Positions 1 through 9,970 of a stretch of DNA of 64,000 nt are shown here, one piece after another (within the stretch, counting starts at the first letter, position 1; every line of letters begins with the position of its first letter). The notes beneath the pieces were generated by a model. The model saw only the letters and a list, made by a program, of their open reading frames with translations, was not told the DNA's origin and did no database searches. A program made the position numbers and the translations under genes. Source of the stretch: Ancistrus triradiatus (Eukaryota; Chordata; Actinopteri; Siluriformes; Loricariidae); contig JAJAGP010001966.1 of NCBI GenBank assembly GCA_025084515.1, forward strand, positions 81,037 through 145,036. The letters are read 5' to 3'.

Positions 1-997
1 TACCTAAACCAATTAACCCATGACAAGTGGGAAACAACAATATTGGGAAAATAACCACAAGCAGACACTGGGAAACCACTAAAGACATGGTTCAATTGTG
101 TCTAATTAGTTCAGGCAGAACATCTATATTATTAAAGCACCGGTTACATTTTCTCAGTAATTGATGTAGAAATCCAGGTTGTTCCAAAAGGACTACAAAC
201 GTATTTCTGCAACTGTATTTCCAAACTTTTCATGCATACATGTGAGAAACAGACAACACATGCACATCCAAACCATGCACTGGCTTCCGGGGCTAAAGGT
301 TTTCAATCTTGAGCAAAGAAGTACACACATTTGGAGCAAGTGATGTTATTTTGTGGTGGAAGATTGGCTGGCCCCCTGCTGTATATGATTACTTCAAACA
401 TCACGTCATCCGTTGCAGCACCACGAACCGAGAGCAGGGATTTTGAACCGGTGGGAGTGAAAACAGCAGAACAGAATTTGAATCAGCATGTCAAACATGC
501 TCAGAAGAGTGGGACAGCGCCACTCAATTCTGCAGTGCTTATGCAATTTAGATACCGACCAAGCACTTCACACACTCCATAAGCAGAGCAGGGGATGTGC
601 TTCTGCCCAACTTTACACTATTATATTGAAACATGATGACATACAGTACTCACACATGCACAGACACTGGTACTAAAAACTATTGTGGTAACAAATAACT
701 GAAAATGGGACAACACGATTTTACAGTACTAATACTAATAAATCCACGACTGAAGTTGCAGCATGCATGTTCACATTGTGGTGGCAGAATAATGACATCT
801 ACAGTTTCAGTCATAATCACTCTATCCTGCTGATTCTGTTTTTTTTTACACATTATGTAATTAGCTGTGGATAACAGCATCTTCTAATATAGTAAATGTA
901 AATGCTACGAGTTGCACTACAAGTAGTGTTACAACCCCTCCCTGAAATACTGGAGAAAACACAATTTACACACATTTACTTACTTATGACACATTTA
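1..997. other. No recognised feature
   Basis: AT-rich single-copy-looking DNA. The short open frames here have no recognisable domain, no coding-like composition and no splice context that I can defend. I see no repeat family that occurs elsewhere in the window. Confidence 0.5.
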
Positions 998-1142
998 TTA
1001 TTCATACTCACTAACACCTATGGGCAATTTGGGCAGCCAATATACTTATCAGAAAACCTTCAGATACAGAAGAACATGCTAAACTCCACAGACACAACCA
1101 GAGACAAGAAATATCAAAACCTGGATCCCTGAAGCTGTGCTG
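998..1142 (-). mobile_element. SINE-B fragment next to the A/C minisatellite
   Basis: The order of short blocks (CCTATGGGCAATTTGGGC, then AGAACATGCTAAACTCCACA, then a degraded AACCTGGATCCCTGA-like stretch) follows the SINE-B repeat found at 4.6, 27.5, 45.6 and 50.3 kb, read on the minus strand. The copy is diverged and stops where the A/C array starts, so the array may have grown from its edge. The assignment rests on block order and not on an alignment. Confidence 0.5.
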
Positions 1143-1551
1143 TACAAACACAACCACCCACACAAACCCCACACAACCCACACATCCCAACCCACACCTA
1201 CCCACCCAAACCCACCCACCAACCCACCCAACACCAACCCACCCACCCAAACCCACCCAAACCCACCCACCCAAACCCACCCAAACCCACCCACCCAAAC
1301 CAACCCACCCACCCAAACCAACCAAAAAAACCCAACCCAACCACCCCCAACCCACCCACCCAAACCAACCCAACCCACCCCAACCCACCCCACCCACCCC
1401 ACCCAAACCAACCCAAACCAACCCAAACCAACCCAAACCAACCAACCCACCCAAACCAACCCAAACCAACCAACCCACCCAAACCAACCCAAACCAACCA
1501 ACCCACCCAAACCAACCAACCCACCCACCCAAACCACCCAAACCCCGCACA
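1143..1551. repeat. G-free A/C minisatellite
   Basis: The plus strand has no G between 1143 and 1546. From 1200 to 1546 it contains only A and C. Units are irregular mixes of CCCA, CCAA and CCCAAA blocks, for example ACCCACCCAAACCAACC. The complementary strand is a dense series of GGG runs spaced by T and TT, which suits G-quadruplex formation, and the C strand suits i-motifs. Long open frames on both strands (for example 1011-1550 minus and 1137-1580 plus) are a by-product of this composition and not genes. Confidence 0.97.
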
Positions 1552-1599
1552 TCTTGAAACCTTGGAGTAATCTATGGTAACCAGCTGAGTTTCTCTTCT

Positions 1600-2225
1600 A
1601 ATATTCCCAAACTGACTAGGTCATGCAGATACACAACATCAGGACAATTCAACCCTTACTTTCCAGGGAAGCCACCCAGAAGCTTGTGCAGTCTCTTGTT
1701 GTATCAAAACTAGATTACAGTAATGTTTTTCTAGCTGGTCTTCCCATGCGTACAATCAGACCCTGCAACTGATTCAGAATGTGGCAGCACATCTGTTTTT
1801 CAATTTACCTAAGTTTACTCATGTCACCACACTGCTACATACTCTTCACTGGTTCCCTGTAGCTGCCCACATCAGATTCAAACCCCTAATGCTTCCGTAA
1901 ACCCACCCCCAAAGGACTGAGCAACTCCCTCTTTCCTAAAGGCTCTAATCAAACCCCACTCTGTACCTCGTACCCTTTGAGACACAAGCTTGGCTCAACT
2001 GAAACCACCACTCAAGATCAAAGGAAGACAAGCATCAAGACTCAACTCTGTACTGGCACCCAGGAGGTGGAATGAGCTTCCACTGGATGTCCCAATTACT
2101 GAATCTTTTCCTGTCTTCAAATGGTGACTAAAACTTACCTCTTCACTCGGCACTTAAGTGAATACTGAAACTACATTTGCATATTTAATAAAATGTATAA
2201 AAGTGTTAGTCTTTGTTTCTGGATT
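1600..2225 (+). mobile_element. 5'-truncated LINE, C-terminal part of ORF2 (decayed)
   Basis: This is the end of a non-LTR retrotransposon reverse-transcriptase ORF. Translation in pieces gives KLVQSLVVSKLDYSNVFL (about 1680-1735), LQLIQNVAAHLFFNLPK (about 1765-1815) and LHWFPVAAHIRFK (about 1845-1885), and further on WNELPLDV (about 2080). These motifs are typical of the region after the RT domain of teleost L2/CR1- or Rex1-like LINEs. Frameshifts separate the pieces and no catalytic RT core is present, so the copy is dead on arrival (5' truncated). The clade is uncertain. A similar, better kept C-terminus lies at 49.4-50.0 kb. Confidence 0.75.
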
Positions 2226-3261
2226 TACCTCCATCAAATCATAACAGAAATATAGTCATGGTCAGGCCTTGAGAAAAGTAAGTGGGCAGTTTTCACAGTT
2301 CTGAAAAATATAATAAAAGTATAATAAAATAAAACACAACTGATGTTTGTTTTTGCAGTCTACAAAGCCACAATGAAAACAGAATCTGATCTGGCAATTA
2401 TTTTTTATATAAGAATTGATCCTGTCATAAAAATATCAATATCATATCTTAAGTTACTTATCTGCTTAAATGTAAATATCAGTCTCATATGTAAAGTTCA
2501 GATACAGAAAAAACATTTTGCCATACATAATGCTAGGATGCTAGGATAGGAATAACACCCTCCTTTCTCCCTCCACCCCTTGCACACAAGCATGCTGAAA
2601 ATCCACCTCAGTCACACAGATGCAGTTCTGCTCTAACAGCATCAGCAGCAACAACAACAACAAAAATATTACATGACATTTATATAGCACTTTTCAATAC
2701 CCAAAGATACCTATAATTAAAATCTATTCAAAGATATAACAACAACATAACCACATAGATACTACAACAAAAGAACAAACAGAAAAACATGACCAGAATA
2801 AAGACATTCGGAGGAAAGGATGGTTATAACCAACAGGAAAAAAGAACGATTAGACTTGAATACAGCTAATGACTCACATTGTTGGGTATATACAGGAAGA
2901 GATTACTAATCTTATTAATCTTAATATATTCATCCCCTAAATTATTTTAAATTGTTTAAAAGAAACAACACATAGAGATGATGTCACTGAACTGTGATTT
3001 GTGCATTGTTAATTAATAAACTTCCCATAACAAATAATCTATGACCCATTTTAATAAAAAAAAAAAACCCAAACAAACAAGCAAAACAAACAAAAATACC
3101 CCTTAAATCTTGTAATATTTAATGAAGCTCAATCACCAGTGACAACTCACGTACACAGAGCTTAGGAATGAGGCGTTTTCTGTTGAGATTAAATTAGACC
3201 TATTATCAAAAGTCGCTTTTGCACTGAAGGAACATTTTCTTAGTTTTTAGAACTGTTAGAT
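2226..3261. other. AT-rich DNA with no gene; possible LINE tail at 2640-2715
   Basis: Nothing coding is visible. Around 2640-2715 the minus strand reads as AAAAGTGCTATATAAATGTC followed by a GTT-type simple tail, which resembles the 3' end of L2-like elements. A poly-A/AAAC-rich stretch lies near 3055-3095. The rest is unassigned. Confidence 0.4.
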
Positions 3262-3677
3262 ATGCTCTCTGGCAAACTTCAGACGGGCCTGGACATGTAC
3301 TGGCTTAAGCAGGGGGACACCCCTGGCACTGCAGGATCTGAGTCCCCTCTCGGCGTAGTGTGTTACTGATGGTAGCCTTGTTACATTGGTCCCGGCTCTC
3401 TGCAGGTCATTCATCAGGTCCCTCCGTGTAGTTCTGGGATTTCTGCTCACCGTTCTCATATGATCATTTTGACCCCACGGGATGAGATCTTGTGTGGAGC
3501 CCCAGATCGAGGGAGATTATCAATGGTCTTGTAAGTCTTCCATTTCCTTACAATTGCTCCCACAGTTGATTTATTCACACCAACCTGCTTGCCTATTGTA
3601 GATTCACTCTTCCCAGCCTGGTGCAGGTCTACAATTTTCTTCCTGGTGTCCTTCGACAGCTCTTTGGTCTTGGCCAT
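3262..3677 (-). pseudogene. Tc1-like transposase, N-terminal half only (family T2)
   Basis: A Tc1 transposase would bind its own inverted repeats and cut and paste the element. The start ATG is at 3675-3677 in the family-typical context MAKTKELSKDTRKKIVDLH. Residues 1-60 form the first helix-turn-helix of the paired-like DNA-binding domain, with KSESTIGKQVGVNKSTVGAI as recognition region, followed by the NLPRSGAP linker (the GRPR-like AT-hook position). A frameshift near 3456-3460 splits the second DNA-binding subdomain. The frame is lost again before the catalytic DDE domain, which is deleted beyond 3262. It could still bind DNA if expressed, but there is no sign of that. Confidence 0.88.
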
Positions 3678-3994
3678 GGTTGAGTTTGGAGTCTGTTGAC
3701 TGTTTGAGGCTGTGGACAGGTGTCTTTTATACAGATAACGATGTCAAACAGGTGCCATTAAAACAGGTAACGAGTGGAGGACAGAAGTTACTTAACGAAG
3801 TAACTTAAAGAAGTTACAGGTCTGTGAGAGCCAGAAATCTTGCTTGTTTGTGGGTGACCAAATACTTATTTTCCACCATGATTTACAATTAAATTCTTTA
3901 AAAATCCTACAATGTGATTTCCAGGATTTTTTTTCTCATTTTGATGAAGAACTTGCACAATCAGTAGCTGACTAAATACTTTTTTGCCCCACTG
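3262..3994 (-). mobile_element. Tc1-like transposon, family T2, 3'-truncated copy
   Basis: The right-hand end (3945-3994) matches the T2 inverted repeat of the copy at 46.6-48.0 kb, including CAATCAGTAGCTGACTAAAT and TTTTTTGCCCCACTGTA. Identity with the second copy then continues leftwards through the 5' flank and the N-terminal half of the transposase and stops abruptly at 3262, in ATGCTCTCTGGCAAACTTC. The catalytic half and the other inverted repeat are missing, so the element cannot be mobile. Confidence 0.9.
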
Positions 3995-4600
3995 TATGTG
4001 TTGATTGGTCCAGACGTAAGAGTACAGAGAATGATCCAGACGTAGTAACGCAAGTACATTGTTGAGGTATTTGCCATTTTTAAATATACTTGTACACCGG
4101 TAGCCATATAAACAACAGATCTTACAAAAAAAATGGAAAAAATAACACAGACAAATGGACCGACAGTGAAGTCCAGGCTTTACTGAGCTTACATGCAACA
4201 GAAGAGGTACAACATGATTTTGAGTTACCTAAGTGAAGTGTGCTTGGCTTATGTCACTTCAGCATTGCACAACTTTCCTATTGGCGGTGCGAATGCAAAC
4301 CAAAAAAAAATGAATGTAGATCTCAGTGGAGCTATGCTGGGGATAGTTCCTCCCAAATTAGTCCTGAACTGTTGGGTGCAAAAGTGCCTAAAATTTACCA
4401 TAAGGTAGGTGTGGTGCGTTCATATGAATATGCATTGCTCAAAGAATAATAAATTGAATTAATAATAAAACAAACACCACACAGAGCAAGAATATACTTA
4501 TGTCTATAGCATTAAGCATGATAACTAAACTTTTAGAATGTTTCAAAGAGATTCCAGATTCCAGTAGCTGAGGAAGCGCTGATGAAGCTGGACCCTAAAT
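3995..4600. other. No recognised feature
   Basis: Short open frames around 4193-4449 overlap each other in different frames and show no domain. I see no repeat shared with the rest of the window. Confidence 0.5.
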
Positions 4601-4869
4601 GGCAGCACAGAGCGCAGGGCAACACTATGCAGGACGCCAATCCATCACAGGGCAGGTGCACAATCTAAATCACTCACACTGGGATACTTCAGAGGTGCCA
4701 ACTGACCTAACACATGTCTTTGGAATGTGGGAGGAAACCAGAGTACCCTGAGGAAACCAGGCAGATACAGGGAGAACATGCAAACTCCGGTGACACAGGA
4801 AGCATCCCGGCTAGGAATTGAACTGGAGCTGTGAGGTGAGAAAGCGAACCACTGCATCACCATGCTGCC
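4601..4869 (-). mobile_element. SINE-B copy
   Basis: It matches the SINE-B block order: GCCAATCCATCACAGGGCA (about 4640), CTAACACATGTCTTTGGAAT (about 4705), GTGGGAGGAAACCAGAGTAC and GGGAGAACATGCAAACTCC (about 4770). On the minus strand it ends in a tRNA-like head with a degraded box B (from AGGAATTGAACTGG). SINE-B appears tRNA-derived because full copies in fish have A and B boxes. This copy is old and not expanded in its CA segment, unlike those at 27.6 and 45.7 kb. Confidence 0.75.
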
Positions 4870-7257
4870 AAATCACAGTTAATGATTTGCATAAACAATA
4901 TTTTAGTTTTTCTATTACTACTAGTCCATGCAATAAAAATGTATACCTGGTAGATAATAATCTGGTCTTTTAACTGCATGATAACACTCTGCTGATGATC
5001 CTTTCCCCCATTTTTATTCTGATTATCTATTTTGGTTAGAACGAGGTCTGAGAAAGCTTCTCTGTGAAGCAGACAGGTTAAGGATACTAATGCCCTGGTC
5101 AAATTAAGAGGCACCATGCTTGAGTTCATTCTTCTCCACAGGTCATAGACCTAATGTTACTAACAACTCAAGATATCAGCTTGGTTCTTTAACCTCAGTG
5201 TACCTTGTGTGAGGCTCCTCGATCAACGTTGCCAAGTAACTGAGCTCACAGATTGCAGAGGCACCCAGCTGGGGAACAGCACATGTACACATCTGGATGC
5301 ACATGAAAAGCAGCGTTAAGTGCTGTAAACAAGCACCCAAATCTTTCACACCCAGATAACCAACGCCCAGCAACACCAGACGATCTAACTGATGGCAATT
5401 AGTTGACATCCAGTCCAGTGTGTTTATACTGTATATGCACATGCAAATAAAGAAAGAAAGAAAGAAAGAAATAAAACACATCACAATTGCTCTCATTAAT
5501 AAGGAACAGATGGTGGGGGAAAGTCACCTCAAAAGCAATTATAGGCACTATTGTCCATGTACAAAGGGAAGCAAATGCCATGTTCATCAGGGATTTCAGG
5601 CTTGGCAAGACACTTCAGGCTCTTCAGATTGAAGGTTTGTTGGAAAGGTAAAGCACAGACTTAAAACATAAGTAAACAAGCAACTTAGAAAGGTGTACAG
5701 CATCTAAAGCACGTTCTCATTCTTCCACATCAAGATAATATGAAAATATGTTAATACTGAATCACACTGTCAATGGGTCATATACTGTACAAGTTCAAAT
5801 GTGTAATATGGAAACCTATACAGCCTATTCCTGACCCATAACACTCTTACCAACATGTAACTGAATAGGTGCCATACGGGTGGGGGGGGGTTGCTGGTTT
5901 GCTTGCACTACAACAGTAGTTTGACTACAAGGAACTGAAACCCAAAACGTGAAAGCCCCTACGGGGTGGAACACAGATACAGATATAGAGGAACGCTATC
6001 ATACACTAGGATGTCGTCCTCAAAAACATACTCTATCCCCATTTTATCTTGTGTTTCAGAGTGGTCCGGAGCCGACTTCAGATTTCACAATAAAAAGGCA
6101 GAGGTATACCCTGGGTGTGTCAGTCCATCCCAAGGTCAGTTATATTAAATTCATAACATAATTCAGGTGTCTATAAAATAAGTTCCACTAACATTATTAA
6201 GTCTAAGTTACTCTACAGACCTACATACAGGGTGGCACAGTAGTTGATGCATTTAATGCACCTTCGCTATAGCATATGACATACAATCCAATCCAAGAGC
6301 CTAATTTTTTAATTGTTTGTGTGCACACCATGCCAGAGTCATGGTGGGGCTCCAGTGCCTATCCCTGAAGAGCTCAGAGTGCAAGCGTGACATGCCCTGG
6401 ATGGGCTGCCTGTTTAAAAACATTTACAATTCCTAATCAATATGTCAAAGTATTAGTATTAGTATGTCAACCACTTTATAATAATTTACACTCAATCAGT
6501 TAGTGTTAATTGAATCTAAACCAAGAAATGGTGTGCTTTAGGCAATGTGTAGACTATTACACAGAAAGTAAAATCCCCAGTGAAAGTTGCACACTCACAC
6601 AATTTATTCAATATCTCTTTAAATCCACTTTATGTTGGCTGAAAATCAGGTGGCGAGCAACTGAATACTGGAATAACATGCATATGGTTTCTTGTACCTT
6701 TCCAATTTATGGGCTACATCAGGGCAAAAATCCTTAGGAAATCCATACTTACTAAAGAGCATGGTTGCTCCCAATAAAAAAAAAATGTGCAAACTCCCTG
6801 AAATCAAACTAGAAATGCAATAAATCAAAAATTTGCAACGTGCCATAATATGCTGTGTTGTCCGAGACTGACCACATGCTCTTCTAGAGCACATTCAAGT
6901 CAACCTTTCAGTTCTGATGTTTTAGCCACCAGAATCAGTAGTATTAGACCTTTCAGCCTGACATTCATCCAGTGGATATGACACTAATCTAAAAGTTAGA
7001 TATGACATGCATCACACTGCTGAAAGTGTTATACCACCACAAAGCAGATTCAATTAGGTCCACCATAAGAGTTTTGATTCCCGTCATATTCTGCTGAATA
7101 GTGTCATTTAGTGTAACCTCATTATCTCATCCCCCACTATCTCGTCAACCTCATCTCTCACCACCTGTGATGGCAGGACATATTTCCTTCCATGTATTAT
7201 ACCTCAAAAAGCCGCCAACCAAATACACCAAAAGATCCTTAAAAGCTACACATTCTG
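4870..7257. other. No recognised gene; simple repeats only
   Basis: About 2.4 kb without a recognisable gene or transposon. It holds an (AAAG)n run at 5448-5470 and a run of nine or more G near 5881-5890. Open frames here (for example 5176-5496 minus, 6646-6894 minus) are short, overlap in opposite frames and show no domain. Confidence 0.5.
5448..5470. repeat. (AAAG)n microsatellite
   Basis: Six near-perfect AAAG/GAAA units. A polymorphic tetranucleotide tract. Confidence 0.9.
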
Positions 7258-8182
7258 AGATCCAAAGAAATTCAGGAACAATTGAGAAAGAAAGTAATTG
7301 AGATCTATCAGTCTGAAAAGGGTTATAAAGCCATTTCTAAAGCTTTGGGACTCCAGCAAACCACAGTGAGAGCCATTATCCACAAATGGCAAAGACATGG
7401 AACAGTGGTGAACCTTCCCAGGAGTGGCCCGGCCGACCAGAATTACCCCAAGAGCGCAGCGACGACTCATCCAAGAGGTCACAAAAGACCCCACAACAAC
7501 ATACAAAGAACTGCAGGCCCTCATTTGCCTCAGTAAGGTCAGTTGTTTTCATGCCTCCACCATAAGAAAGAGACTGGGCCAAAATGGCCTGCATGGCAGA
7601 GTTCCAAGATGAAAACCACTGCTGAGCAAAAAGAACATTAAAGCTCATCTCAGTTTTTCCAGAAAACATCTTGATGATCCCCAAGACTTTTGGGGAAAAC
7701 ATTCTGTGGGACTGACGAAACAAAAGCTGAACTCTTTGGAAGATGTGTGTCCCATTACGTCTGGGGTAAAAGTAACACAGCATTTCAGAAAAAAGAACAT
7801 CATACCATCAGTAAAATATGGTGGTGGTAGTGTGATGGTCTGGGGCTGTTTTGCTGCTTCAGGACCTGGAAGACTGGATGTGATAAATGGAACTATGAAT
7901 TCTGCTGTCTACCAAAAAATCCTGAAGGAGAATGTCCGGCCATCTGTTCATGACCTCAAGCTGAAACGAACTTGGGTTCTGCAGCAGGACAATGATCCAA
8001 AACACACCAGCAAGTCCACCTCTGAATGGCTGAAGAAAAACAAAATCAAGACTTTGGAGTGGCCTAGTCAATGTCCTGACCTGAATCCTACTGAGGTGCT
8101 GTGGCATGACCTTAAAAAGGCCGTTCATGCTGGAAAACCCTCCAATGTGGCTGAATTACAACAATTCTGCAAAGATGAGTGA
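7258..8182 (+). pseudogene. Tc1-like transposase (family T3), frameshifted
   Basis: The N-terminal DNA-binding part is readable from KKVIEIYQSEKGYKAISKAL (7285-7344) through the NLPRSGP linker (about 7410). A one-base deletion-type shift follows near 7430. The frame resumes at 7424-7612 (RITPRAQRRLIQEVTKDP). An extra G near 7707 disrupts TDET, the first catalytic Asp. The frame 7706-8182 then carries the GGGSVMVWGCFAASGPGRL block, LQQDNDPKHTS with the second catalytic Asp, and DLNPTEVLWHDLK with the third catalytic residue, Glu. All three DDE residues are still encoded but split between frames. The conserved Trp codon that follows KDE is TGA (8180-8182), and about 30 codons of family-like C-terminus continue beyond it. 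Confidence 0.92.
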
Positions 8183-8433
8183 CCAAAATTCCTCCACAAC
8201 GCTGTAAAAGACTCATTGCAAGTTATTGCAAATGCTGCTAAGGGTGGTCCAACCAGTTATTAGGTTTAGGGGGCAATCACTTTTTCACACAGGGTCATGT
8301 AGGTTTGGATTTTTTTCTCCCTTAATAATAAACACCTTCATTTAAAAACTGCATTTTGTGTTTACTTGTGTTGTTTTTGACCAATATTTAACTTGGTTTG
8401 ATGTTCCGAAACACTTAAGTGTGACAAACATGC
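7258..8433 (+). mobile_element. Tc1-like transposon, family T3, 5'-truncated
   Basis: The element begins inside the 5' leader, just before the transposase, and runs through the coding region to the 3' inverted-repeat region, with CACTTTTTCACACAGGGTCA at 8278-8297 and TAATAATAAACACCTTC at about 8323. The expected 5' inverted repeat with the same CACTTTTTCACACAGGG motif is not found upstream of 7258, so one end is missing. Homology fades near 8433. It is immobile, though its 3' end is well kept. Confidence 0.85.
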
Positions 8434-8759
8434 CTGTTTTGTGTGGACTGTGGTAAGTGAGAGATAATAAGTGCTAAAAAAAAATGGCTAAATGTTATAT
8501 GTTAATATGTTTAAAAGTGTCATTGATACACATTATTTACATTTAGGATTAAAATATTGATTATAGTTCAGATAGGATAATAAGTAATAAGCTAAATAAC
8601 ATAAAGAAGTAACGTTTCACATTCTGATTGTTTTATTATTGTTTTTATTATTGTTTTATGTTAATATTGTAATTTGTGTGCTATAAAGTTTGCCCCCACG
8701 GTAATACCACATAAGCAATTTTTTGAAGCCAATATGACGGTATGAAAAATGTCAATACC

Positions 8760-8995
8760 ACCCAACAAGAATGTTCAGAAATGATTTGATGAACATGACA
8801 ATGAGTTCAGGCTGATGACTTGTCTTCTGACTTCCCAAAATCTCCAAGTCTGCAAGTCTGATCCATAGAGGCCTCACCTTGCAAGTCATACTTAATGGAT
8901 CTGTTGCTAAGCCACAGAGGTCTTGGCCAGTTACATGACGGGGGCTTCACTATATTAATCACGTGGTTTTAATGTTGTGGCTGGTCAGTGTAAAG
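8760..8995 (+). mobile_element. Tc1-like relic (C-terminal end plus terminus)
   Basis: The plus strand gives EHDNEFRLMTC and then a decayed stretch matching the region between the second Asp and the final Glu of fish Tc1 transposases. It closes with GTGGTTTTAATGTTGTGGCT at about 8963, the terminal motif of a common fish Tc1 family. No intact frame remains. This is a different family from T1 to T6. Confidence 0.55.
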
Positions 8996-9512
8996 CCCCG
9001 TTATACTGTGCGTACAACACTTCATAGTTTTATGCTTTAATAGCAAATGTACAAAGTCGTCTGTTGATAAATGAGATCATCTGTATTTAACAAATAGATA
9101 ATATGAATTACTCAGGGAATATTCAGAAAATCCAGTGCCCATTTCCATTTATTTTTCATTCTATGATTTCAGTGTATGGTAATATACAGTACTATGCAAA
9201 AGTCTTAGGCATTCTATATTTTTCGGTTTATATTCTGCTTCTTCTTTATTTAAGCTTTAGTGGTCACTGCACTTTTTAGCTCTACAATTACAGACTGTAG
9301 TCCATCTGTTTTTGTATCAGTGCAACGCACCTTAACACACTAATTAACTCACACTGCAGTGCTGAAAATTATCCACCACCCTAATAGTACCTGATCTATG
9401 ATAGTCTTGTGGGGGTCCTGACTATTAGGGAAGGGAACTAACAATGTATGTAAAGAAACAGATGGACTACAGTCTGTAATTGTAGAACTAAAATGTGCAG
9501 TGACCACTAAAA

Positions 9513-9717
9513 TTTACATTACATTTACATTTACAGCATTTAGCAGACGCCCTTATCCAGAGCGACTTACAGTTGGTACAGTCTTACAATCCAAGCAATT
9601 GTGGGTTAAGGGTCTTGCTCAAGGACCCAACAGTGGAAGCTTGGCAGAAGTGGGATTTGAACCCTCGACCTTCTGGTCCAGAGTCCAGTACCTTAACCAC
9701 TAAGCTACCACAGTCCC
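9513..9717 (-). mobile_element. SINE-A copy
   Basis: Read on the minus strand it has a tRNA-derived head with box A (TAGCTTAGTGG) and a B-box-like GTTCAAATCC, the body CCACTGTTGGGTCCTTGAGC, and the L2-like tail GTCGCTCTGGATAAGGGCGT ending in (TAAATG)n. Pol III transcription from internal boxes and reverse transcription by a partner LINE that shares the tail would be the route of spread. It is inserted into the right arm of the MITE. Confidence 0.9.
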
Positions 9718-9894
9718 AAACATTTAGCAGATGCCCTTATCCAGAGTGACTTACAATTGATACAGGCTCACAATCCAAGCAATTGTGGGTTAAGGGTCTT
9801 GCTCAAGGACCCAACAGTGGCAGCTTGGCAGAGGTGGGATTTGAACCCTGGACCCTCTGGTTCATAGTCCAGTCCTAACCACTAAGCCACCACA
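9718..9894 (-). mobile_element. Second SINE-A copy, tail shortened
   Basis: It abuts the first copy directly and has the same orientation. It lacks the (TAAATG)n end and starts at ACATTTAGCAGATGCCCTTA. The head is GTGGTGGCTTAGTGG on the minus strand. Either a second insertion into the tail-proximal end of the first copy or a tandem duplication explains the arrangement. Confidence 0.87.
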
Positions 9895-9970
9895 TGTGTT
9901 GATGTAAATAAAGAGTAAGTAGAATATAAACTGAAAAATATATAATGCATAAGACTTTTGCACAGTACTG

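Larger units (their letters stand above)
9187..9970. mobile_element. Fold-back MITE interrupted by two SINE-A copies
   Basis: The left end CAGTACTATGCAAAAGTCTT (9187) is repeated in inverted form at the right end (AAGACTTTTGCACAGTACTG, ending 9970). TA dinucleotides flank both ends, as expected for Tc1/mariner target duplication. The inner arms also pair: TAGTGGTCACTGCAC, ACAGACTGTAGTCCATCTGT on the left (9258-9312) and their complement on the right (9461-9511). The right arm is split by SINE-A copies at 9513-9894 and then resumes with TAAATAAAGAGTAAGTAGAA (9904). No transposase is encoded, so it would have moved with enzymes from a relative. Confidence 0.85.

Noticed and set aside
1143..1551. 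Telomeric or interstitial telomere repeat
   Set aside because: Vertebrate telomere units are TTAGGG/CCCTAA. This array has no T on the C-rich strand in its core and no regular six-base unit.
1011..1580. Long open frames on both strands with Pro/Thr/Asn- or Gly/Trp/Val-rich products
   Set aside because: They are the six-frame consequence of the A/C-only minisatellite. No stop codon can be made from A and C alone, so length has no meaning here.
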